64,000 bases of DNA from a virus. Positions 9,258 through 18,200 of this stretch are shown here, piece after piece; the stretch's first letter is position 1, and the number at the start of each line of letters is the position of its first letter. The DNA lies in the IMG/VR virus record IMGVR_UViG_3300027708_000029, positions 1 to 64,000 of that record; one strand, given 5' to 3'. The position numbers and the translations under genes are program-made. Below the pieces are notes generated by a model, which had not been told where the DNA came from, did no database searches, and was given only the letters and a program-made list of their open reading frames with translations.

Positions 9258-12200
9258 ATGGCCGATACAACAATTTCCGGTATACTAAATATTGGTTCTG
9301 GTACAACACCAGATATAAAACTGTCAAACACTTCTGGTGTTACTACTGCTTTTAATGCTAATAAGTTAAACATTGACTTTAGCATTAAAGGAACCGGTAA
9401 TGGTCTAGTATATTTCGATGCGTCAACTGGACGACTAGGTATTGGTACGGGTGTGCCTGACGCTATTCTACACGTTGTTGCTCCATGTTCTAAAGATGGT
9501 CTAATTGTTGAAAGTGTCACAAATTGCCCAACTGGAGTCACTCTATTATTAGTTCATAATCCCCAAACTGCTCCAGTATCAGGCAGTTATCCCGCTATAA
9601 TTAATCTTGCTGGTCGTGATACTAATGCTAATGAAATAGCTTATGGTCAAATTTTATCTAAGATATTAGATCCTATCACAGGATATACTAGTGGAGAAAT
9701 TCTTTTTACAGTTGATAATCGTGGGACTAATACCCCTGTATTTAAAGCTAATGTCAAGAATGTAGTATTGGGTGGTAATAATAGCGTGTCTGGTTACTCA
9801 TATACTGTTGTCGGTGGTAATAATTCTGTTACTGGCGTCGGTTTAACCAGTATTGGAGCATATAATAATGGAGTATCTAATAGTGGTTTAATTATTGGTA
9901 GTGTTAATACCATCAATGGTTCTAAAATTCTTGCTTTAGTTAATAATTCTAAATTTGTTGGAGCCAACAATATTGCTATGGGCGATACTGTAGCTATTAC
10001 TGGTTTATCTAATATTTTTATTGGTAATTCTAACTCTCTCACCGGATCAAACAATATTTTGATGGGAGATAATAATAGTTTTAATGGAGATATGAATATT
10101 GGTTTAACTCAATTATCTTCAAACACCGGATCTTCAGGAATTATTTTTGGCGCTTATTCCACTAATAATGGAAATAATAACGTATACATAGGCAACCTGA
10201 ATAACCTTATTGGTAATTCTAACAATGTTGTTGGATCATTAGTTTCTGTGACCGGAGATAATAATAATATTTATGGTAGTTCTGATTCTATCCTAGGATC
10301 AAAATTAATCTCTATAGGATCAAATCAATCCTTAAATACTATGACTAGTGGTATTTTTATTGGTAATGATATGTCACTATCTAATTCCAATAAGCTCTTA
10401 TTTTTGGGCATGGGTAATACCAATACAAAAGATGGTCTAGCAAAAAGCATTCTGATTGGTATCAACAATAATCTAAGTAGCGGTACCCCAGATCAGATTT
10501 TATTGATTGGTCAATCGAATATTATCCAAAATATTACGGGGTCTGTTGTATTAGGAAATACTAATAATGTTAGTGGATCTGTTTCTAATAATTTAGTCAT
10601 GGGAAATGCTAATGCCGTATCATTAACTAGTACAAATAATTTAGTGCTAGGAATGTTAAATAATCAAACTGGTATTTATATTGATTCTGATGGTAATATA
10701 ACAGGATCGGGCAAAAGACCAGCTGGAACTGTTATTAATTCTATAGTCGCTGGTATAAATAATGTTTTGTATGCTGGAAATAGTCATATTGTAGTGGGTA
10801 ATAAAAATGCCATATCAGGTTCTAGTAGTAATACTTTAGGATCATATAATAATCTTAAAAATAGTACAAATGCTTACAATGTTGGTAATTCTAACTTTTT
10901 AGCAGGTAGTCAACTAGCAACAGTTGGTAGTAAAATTAATTTAGTTGGTCAAGAATCAGTAGTTTTTAATACATCCAATCAGCAAATGAATGTTTTTGGA
11001 AGTGGGAATATTGTTCTTGGATATAATCAAGTTGTTAATAATAGTATTGCTGTGGGCACTTCTAATAGATTAGATGGCTTAAATAATATTGTTTATGGTC
11101 GTAATAATATATTAGGATCTACTAGAAATACATGCTTTATGACTGACGCTGGTGGTACTACTATCACTATTCCAACTAAGGGTATGTTAACTCAGTATTT
11201 ACAGGGAGACAAGATATTAGTTTCTTTTCAAAATCCTCCATCAATATCTAATACTTTTGTAAGAACTATTTCAGCAATTGTCGAGGATACAATTGAACCA
11301 AGAACCTATATTACTCTTGATATTCCGGTTATTCTTGATTATGGGAATGGTTATTACTCTATAAATAATGCGTTTGATGATAATAATAGTCCTTCTAGTG
11401 TTGTTAGTGGACTTATTATGCCATATCAAAGAATGGGTGGTGCTGGTGGAGCAGAGCTTAACCCTATATATGGTTCTAATAATATTATTGTTGGATCTAA
11501 TAATACATATCCTTTCACTAGTGGTTTAATTTTAGGCTATAATAATTATATGTTTGGTGTGAGAAATATAGCTATTGGATATGGTTTGACCGGAGTTGCA
11601 GATGATACTCTATATTTAGGTACTAATAATAGTAATAAGATGATTCTTGATAATTATAAGATTGTTTTTAATTCCGGTAAACTACAGCAGAATCTTATAT
11701 TCAAGTCTGCTTCAGATTCTACTAGTGTTCTCAATGCTAATCTTAATAATAATCGTATTGGTATTAATACAGATAGTCCCACGTCTTCTCTTTCTGTTAG
11801 TGGACTTTTAACTACCACAGATTTTAAATTAGGATTTTCTTCTCCCGATGCTTATGTATTAACCAGTAACACTAATGGAGTTGGAACATGGCAGCTACCA
11901 GTTAGATTATCTGGTACTAATGGAGGCATGTTATTTAAGGTTACTGATAAAGGAGCAAGCGGAATTGCAGAAATTGCATATGACCCCAATAATAAACAAC
12001 TAGGATTTAATTTGGGTGGTAATAGTGAGCTTTATATTAATAGTACTGGTTTATTCTTAAATGATCAGGCACTCTCCTATAAAGTAAGAATTCGTGGTAG
12101 TGGTGGAGTAGATTTTGCTAGAACATTATTTGATACTGATTATCCTAACCATAGAATTAATTTTTATAATATTGGTGGTAATTCTGGAAGTTTCAATAAT

Positions 12201-13628
12201 TTTAGTTTAAATAGTGGATTAACATTACCAGTTAGTTTAACCGGAACTTATTTGTATGTTAACAGTAATGGAAAATTATCCTCTTATGTAACAAGACCCA
12301 ATACTATTCTATTTTCTAATAATGCCTCATATTCTACGGGAAATAGTAGTCTTCGCTGGATTAATTCACAGCAAGTTATGGCTATGGGAGCATCAGTTGA
12401 TGTTACAGAAGATACTGTTCCTACTAATGGTTATGATGGTTACTACAACATATTATTAAGTTCTAATTCACAAGTAGATACAGTATTTAATAATCGTGGA
12501 TTTAATAACAGATTTGCTGTTTTAAATTCTGGTAATGACAGGACTATAGGTTTTCATATTAGTCCAACTGGGCCTGTGGCAATCAATACTTCATTATCAA
12601 ATTTGTCGTCTGTTAATTCAAAATCAACCCTGTATGTCAACGGTAAAGCATGGGTTACAGAATTAAAAGTAGGAAACGATGCTGCACCATCAGGATATTA
12701 TCTAAGAACAGATGCTTCTGGAAATATTCGTTTTAGTAATCTTGATATTAATAATCAGTTTACTGCATACTCTACTGATGCTATCACTAATAGCTATCCT
12801 ATTAATGTAATTTCTACTACACAGGGTGTAGATGGTTCATTCATTACTAATTTTGGTTTTACTAAAAGAAACTCTAATGGAAATCCATTTACAGCAAGTG
12901 ATGATGGAGCATATGTCGCATATAATGGTTTAGCTTGGGTTACTGCTAGTGGTCTCAAGGCATATCAAACCCAATTAGAAACAGGTAATGCTCAAAGTTG
13001 TCCTGGTATAGCTATTGGTTATAAGCCATCGGTAACTAGCACATTTAACACCCATGCATTTGCTGGTGGTTCATTTAGCCATAATAGTAAAACATATGAT
13101 GGATCATCTCAATATGTCCAATATTATCTAAGAACTCGTACAACAGGCCCAAGCAATACAACTAATCCGTTAGTTACTAATTGGTCAAAAACTAATGTTG
13201 TATCAGATGAAAGCCCAAATAACTGCATTAATTTTAATGATTTTTATGCTTTAGATTCTTATACTCCTGGATATGATAGAGTTTGGGGCTATAAAATTAG
13301 TGTTTCAGTATTATGGCAAAATAGCACACAAGCTACCCCTAATAATAGTGCTAGAAGATATGCCGGAACATATCAAATTGAGGGTGGTGTATATAGATCA
13401 GCGGATGGTTCTAATTTTTATAAGTTTGGTAATGAAAGTATTAAATACTATGGAGATACTATGCCATCTTTTATGGGATTATCTACTGAAGTAAGAAATA
13501 CAAGTAGTATTCCAAGACTTAGTATAGTTGCCAGTGGTGTTGGTGGATATACCGCTCTTTGGTCAGCTACTGCCAGAATTAATCAACTCAACCATCCTGG
13601 AGATCTTACTCTATACGGAACAGTTTAG
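9258..13628 (+). CDS. Tail fibre / adhesin with YadA-head-like repeats
   Basis: 1456 residues. The ATG has a clear ribosome site (AAGGAG at 9246-9251). The N-terminal part has a fibre-style module with LGIGTGVPDAILHV. From about 9770 to 11600 the protein is a long run of short repeats of the Gly-x-Asn-Asn-x-(Ile/Val)-x-Gly type, like the left-handed beta-roll head of trimeric autotransporters (YadA/Hia). A non-repeat insert lies at about 11130-11460. A second fibre module (NRIGINTDSPTSSLSVSG, then VLTSNTNGVGTWQLP) follows at about 11750, and the C-terminus looks like a globular tip. The likely role is a trimeric receptor-binding fibre. No intramolecular-chaperone catalytic motif was recognised at the end. 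It stops with TAG, so TAG is a true stop here. Confidence 0.7.
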   Translation: MADTTISGILNIGSGTTPDIKLSNTSGVTTAFNANKLNIDFSIKGTGNGLVYFDASTGRLGIGTGVPDAILHVVAPCSKDGLIVESVTNCPTGVTLLLVHNPQTAPVSGSYPAIINLAGRDTNANEIAYGQILSKILDPITGYTSGEILFTVDNRGTNTPVFKANVKNVVLGGNNSVSGYSYTVVGGNNSVTGVGLTSIGAYNNGVSNSGLIIGSVNTINGSKILALVNNSKFVGANNIAMGDTVAITGLSNIFIGNSNSLTGSNNILMGDNNSFNGDMNIGLTQLSSNTGSSGIIFGAYSTNNGNNNVYIGNLNNLIGNSNNVVGSLVSVTGDNNNIYGSSDSILGSKLISIGSNQSLNTMTSGIFIGNDMSLSNSNKLLFLGMGNTNTKDGLAKSILIGINNNLSSGTPDQILLIGQSNIIQNITGSVVLGNTNNVSGSVSNNLVMGNANAVSLTSTNNLVLGMLNNQTGIYIDSDGNITGSGKRPAGTVINSIVAGINNVLYAGNSHIVVGNKNAISGSSSNTLGSYNNLKNSTNAYNVGNSNFLAGSQLATVGSKINLVGQESVVFNTSNQQMNVFGSGNIVLGYNQVVNNSIAVGTSNRLDGLNNIVYGRNNILGSTRNTCFMTDAGGTTITIPTKGMLTQYLQGDKILVSFQNPPSISNTFVRTISAIVEDTIEPRTYITLDIPVILDYGNGYYSINNAFDDNNSPSSVVSGLIMPYQRMGGAGGAELNPIYGSNNIIVGSNNTYPFTSGLILGYNNYMFGVRNIAIGYGLTGVADDTLYLGTNNSNKMILDNYKIVFNSGKLQQNLIFKSASDSTSVLNANLNNNRIGINTDSPTSSLSVSGLLTTTDFKLGFSSPDAYVLTSNTNGVGTWQLPVRLSGTNGGMLFKVTDKGASGIAEIAYDPNNKQLGFNLGGNSELYINSTGLFLNDQALSYKVRIRGSGGVDFARTLFDTDYPNHRINFYNIGGNSGSFNNFSLNSGLTLPVSLTGTYLYVNSNGKLSSYVTRPNTILFSNNASYSTGNSSLRWINSQQVMAMGASVDVTEDTVPTNGYDGYYNILLSSNSQVDTVFNNRGFNNRFAVLNSGNDRTIGFHISPTGPVAINTSLSNLSSVNSKSTLYVNGKAWVTELKVGNDAAPSGYYLRTDASGNIRFSNLDINNQFTAYSTDAITNSYPINVISTTQGVDGSFITNFGFTKRNSNGNPFTASDDGAYVAYNGLAWVTASGLKAYQTQLETGNAQSCPGIAIGYKPSVTSTFNTHAFAGGSFSHNSKTYDGSSQYVQYYLRTRTTGPSNTTNPLVTNWSKTNVVSDESPNNCINFNDFYALDSYTPGYDRVWGYKISVSVLWQNSTQATPNNSARRYAGTYQIEGGVYRSADGSNFYKFGNESIKYYGDTMPSFMGLSTEVRNTSSIPRLSIVASGVGGYTALWSATARINQLNHPGDLTLYGTV

Positions 13629-13653
13629 TTTTTAGGAAAGGACATTTATCATT

Positions 13654-15255
13654 ATGGCTACGTCAGCATTTCTTAGTTATGGATCTTTTAGTTTTTCAGG
13701 AATTAGCGGATATCCAATACCGTCCATCTCTATTTCCAAAGAATATCAAAGAAATGGAGCAGGAAAAACTATTGGAGCAACAACATCAGTAAATTTGGAA
13801 GGAAAATTATTTACTGGTAGTGGAAATAGTGGACTTCCTCACTTATTAGTATTAGAAAGTGGTCTTAGATCAGTTTTTATTGATGGAGGAACATTAACGT
13901 TTGGTTGTGGTTCAACTAGTGGATCTTTTTCTGGAGGTAAAATATCAAGGTATTCTGCTAATAGAACAGATAATAACTGGACTACGACTATTGACTATAG
14001 TATTGATTTACAATTTGAAAATACTGTTACAACTGGTAATAATCCATTTTATGTTAGTAGTGCTCAAGACGAATGGAATATGGAGACTTTAGACGAAACA
14101 GCATTTGCTAAAGGACCATTTAATCTTGCAAATTATTTACCAGGATATGGAAATCCTACTCTTTCTTTTAATCAAGGACAAAACTATCCTTTTTATAGAA
14201 TTACTCGTACTCTAGGAGCAGTTGGTAAATACATACCATTTACAGGAGGTAGTGGAATTAGCGCTATTCAAAATGCTAAAGGTTGGGTAAATTATCAATT
14301 AGGAGATCAGCCAACTTATAGTGGTGTGATTGGATTAAGATTATATAATTTTGTTAGAAGCTTAAGTGTTAGTGAAGTTGAAGGGTCTTTTAGAATAACA
14401 GATAATTGGATAGGAGTACCTAGTGGAGTAACAATACCATATATAGAAACTTTTAATATTGATAGCTCATTAGATTCAGAGCTTTTAAGAACAGTAACAA
14501 TACAAGGAACAATCAAGGGACTAGAGCCATTTAATAGTGGTAATATATACAACCCTAATGTATTGCCGTATCTTAGTGGCTCATTAAGTGGCTCATTAAC
14601 TGGCTTGTATAATGATAATACTCATGTAAATGGTACTAATGGTACTAAATTTATATATGCATTAAGTGGGTATAAGGATATAAAATCTAATTTACTTAAT
14701 AGAATAAGCAGTGCTTTTGCTACTGGTACTTTAATTACACTTGGTTATTCTACTTCTGTTAGTAGTGGACTTTTACCAATGAATCCTCTTCCAATGAGTA
14801 TCACAGAAGGAATGAATCCAGCAGAAGGAACAATAACATATAATTGGGTTTTTAATAATAGACCAAGGCCTTATATTACTGGTGCTCTTAGTGAATCATT
14901 AACTATAGATGATCGTCATGCTACCCCTGTTATAGCTTCTATCTTTGTATTGGGGCGTAAATTAGGACCTATTTTACAAGATTTAGGAACTTTTAGTTCA
15001 TCAAGCAGAACAGTAAATTTTGAAGTAGTATTTCCTAAACCTAGTAGTTTAGTAGATATTGTATTCCCAGGCAACCACTATACTACTATAACAGGTGTAG
15101 TAGAAAAATTTAATCCTGCTAGTTTTATGATTGGCTATGCTGGTGTAGCGGGAATTAAATCATATGTTACGGCAAATACCAGCAATTGGGTACCAAAAGA
15201 CGGAAGAATTAGTGTTAGTAAGACTTGGGATTGGGTAAGATGTATAGAACAATAA
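13654..15255 (+). CDS. Probable tail/baseplate structural protein, family not recognised
   Basis: 533 residues, starting at ATG 13654 with an AGGAAAGGA ribosome site about 11 bases upstream. It is rich in Ser, Gly, Thr and Asn, with alternating hydrophobic residues typical of all-beta virion proteins, and has no membrane segment or enzyme motif. A short internal repeat (Ser-Gly-Ser-Leu twice, then Ser-Leu-Thr-Gly) lies at about 14575-14605. It sits between the fibre gene and the hub-like gene with gaps of 20-25 bases, so it is probably co-transcribed and part of the tail tip or baseplate. The structural role is inferred from context and composition. Confidence 0.5.
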   Translation: MATSAFLSYGSFSFSGISGYPIPSISISKEYQRNGAGKTIGATTSVNLEGKLFTGSGNSGLPHLLVLESGLRSVFIDGGTLTFGCGSTSGSFSGGKISRYSANRTDNNWTTTIDYSIDLQFENTVTTGNNPFYVSSAQDEWNMETLDETAFAKGPFNLANYLPGYGNPTLSFNQGQNYPFYRITRTLGAVGKYIPFTGGSGISAIQNAKGWVNYQLGDQPTYSGVIGLRLYNFVRSLSVSEVEGSFRITDNWIGVPSGVTIPYIETFNIDSSLDSELLRTVTIQGTIKGLEPFNSGNIYNPNVLPYLSGSLSGSLTGLYNDNTHVNGTNGTKFIYALSGYKDIKSNLLNRISSAFATGTLITLGYSTSVSSGLLPMNPLPMSITEGMNPAEGTITYNWVFNNRPRPYITGALSESLTIDDRHATPVIASIFVLGRKLGPILQDLGTFSSSSRTVNFEVVFPKPSSLVDIVFPGNHYTTITGVVEKFNPASFMIGYAGVAGIKSYVTANTSNWVPKDGRISVSKTWDWVRCIEQ

Positions 15256-15275
15256 TTTAGATATAAGGACAACAA

Positions 15276-18200
15276 ATGCCTCAACAGAATCCATTCACAT
15301 GTTCTGGATCATACGAAGAAGTAGGACCATATAATCAGACATTATTTTTAGGATGTAGTTTAACTAGTTTTAATATTAATCTAGGATGGGGTGCTGATGC
15401 TAGTTCTATAACGATTGGCTTAGTATCAGATCCAGCATATCATCCAGCATCACAAAAATATGGTCCACTAAATGCTTTGGTTACTAGTACTAATGCCAAC
15501 ACTAATACTGCATCAACAGCTTTAAGACAAAATGCGGATGGTTCAATTAGTGATACTGATGCTGGTAGAAATTTATTCAAAACAATAAGTCCACAAATAG
15601 CAGATCAAAATCAATATAACGATTTAGGAAAAGTTTATTGGGATACTATTAATAATAGAAAAAAATACTGGACCGATCCTGATCCTGGATTTTTAGGATT
15701 AGCTAAATATCAACCAGATGGACAATTAGTTCGTAAAGCTTACGATATTATTGGTGTTCCAGCTTTTTTTAAATTTTCTTCTGGATTATCTTTTGGAGGT
15801 ATGATTTCAGATTGGAAAGCCAATGGTGGTCAGGGCGGTAGTGGATTATTCGAAGTTACACTTAAAAGTTATTCAAGTTTATTAACTGGTTCTTATTTAA
15901 TTATTGATGAATATGTTGGTTCAATATCTACTGAGATTAATAGTACTATTGCTGTTCCTTCAAATACTACTGGTGTTTATACTTCAGATATAGTTAAAGG
16001 AAATATACCAAATGTATTCAATGTTTTTGGCTATTTAGAAAATAAAGGATTTGGATATGCTGGCAAAACAGAATCTGGTGTTTCTGCTCTGCAAATTTAT
16101 TATGCTTTACAAGATCTAACGGGAGGAAAAGATTGTCCGTTTTCCCCATATGGAGCACTGATCGCTAAACATCCATTAACCATGGATGGTACTGCTGTTG
16201 ACGTAACTAATCAAACAGTAACTAGCCTTCTTTCTTCTAATAATACTATGACCCTACAAGAATGTGGATTATGTCCTAATATTACAGCCAAAGATAATAT
16301 AAAAAGAACCAAATTAAAATTAGATCTAAGCGAAGTACCAATACCTCCAAATGATTTATTTTTAACTGGTATGTCATATATTACTATATTAGATTTTATT
16401 ACCAAAATATGTAATGGTGCTGGTTTTGAGTTTTATGTCGATTTTCGTCTGCCAGATCCAACTATTCCAGATGAAGTAGGAAATTTTTCTGGAGTTATTG
16501 TTATTAGAACAGTAAGTAGAAGAAACCAACCTCCTAGAGAAATCATTAAAAATATAGTAGGCAATTTAGTTAATGCTGGCGCTAAAATTAGTTCTTATCA
16601 ATATGGACAAGAATACAATGATAAAGAAGTTAGAGCTATGTATATTGGGAGCAAACAACAAAGATTATTGCAAGTTAGGTCGGTAAATTTATCGATTAAA
16701 CAAAGTAGTTTAGTTTTTGATCCATATTATGATAATGGAAAGGGTCATTTTGTTACTTTCAATTCTACAAGTAATTCAGATGGAGCTGTTCCCAATATCA
16801 ATAGGTATGAAAATTATTTTAGAATCCCAGACCCAGGAAGCACAAGATACTCCCAGACTGCTACAGATGGTGGATCAGCGGTTGGTCAAATAAATAATTG
16901 GGATATTTTTCAATCTGTTGTACATTTTGGTCCAAATTCTTTGGGTATTTTGAGAGGCAATTATTTTCCTACTGAAGAACAAGATCCAGCTTCTCTTTAT
17001 CAAGGAAATCCTAATCCTGCTTTTGCAAATGATGAGAGCTATCCAATATACAATGATCTTATTAGCCCATATTTTGGTTATCATGGTCAAGATACCACTG
17101 CAACCACAGTACCATCTGCTATCGATTGGCATGAACCTAGAAAAGTATATCTAGATCGTAAGATGGGTCAATTACAAATTGTTTTTAGAAATAATGATAT
17201 TACTTCTTTATTGACTAGAGCTTTTACTTCTAGTGGCGAATTTGTTGTTTTGGAAAATGAAATTAGAGCAGCTGGTGGTGGATTTGAAGCTTGGTTTTCA
17301 TATTGTTTTGATAATATATTCAATACAGACATTGCAGATCTGATGTACTCAGCATTTTGTGCTCAGTATCCAGTTTTTGGTAATAGAAGAAATTTTTTAG
17401 CTGGTTTAAATATTATTAATTGGAATGCCGTTAATAAAAGCACAACCACGCAAACCAAAGAAACCAGAGCATATACTATTAGTATAGAAAATGCTCAACC
17501 ATATGTTCAATCTTTATATGCAGATTTAAAAAAGATTCACTCTTTTTTTTCAGATATTTGTGATACTTATTATGCTAAGCAATTTATGGTGAAAACACAA
17601 AGAATGAGATGGTATCAAACATCTCCCTTTAGCAATAGTGATGGTGAAACATATGTTAAATATCCAGATCCAAATGGTAATAATTTTGCTTATTCAACTT
17701 CTAGTAGATTTTTTACAGATTGGGAAATATCTACTGATGGAGCATGGGAAGAAGAAGGTAATTTTATAGATGATACTATAGTTGTTGGTTCTACTCAAGC
17801 TGCTTTATTTTCTGATGATAACAATAAAATAACGCCTATTCTAGGTTTTAATGCTAATGGAGATTTTGCTTCTAGAGATTTTTGGTCTCAAACATATTTA
17901 GCTAATCGTAGTAATCCCAACTCATTAACTGCTCTAATGTTATCAAGATCACAACCTTTTGGATCAGCAGTAGACAGAGGTATATATTTCTATTTTCCTT
18001 TGGATCATAATATGAATGCTTCAGACTATACCTATATTCCATATAGAAATCCAATATTAACTAATTTAGGTTTAACTAATCTGACTAATACTTTGGTTGG
18101 ACAAACTTTAGCTCCAACAACTGCTCATGGAGAACCAGTTCCTACTGATTGGCAATATAAAATGTATGCTAAGGCTGAAGTTGAGCCCAAAGTAATTTTT

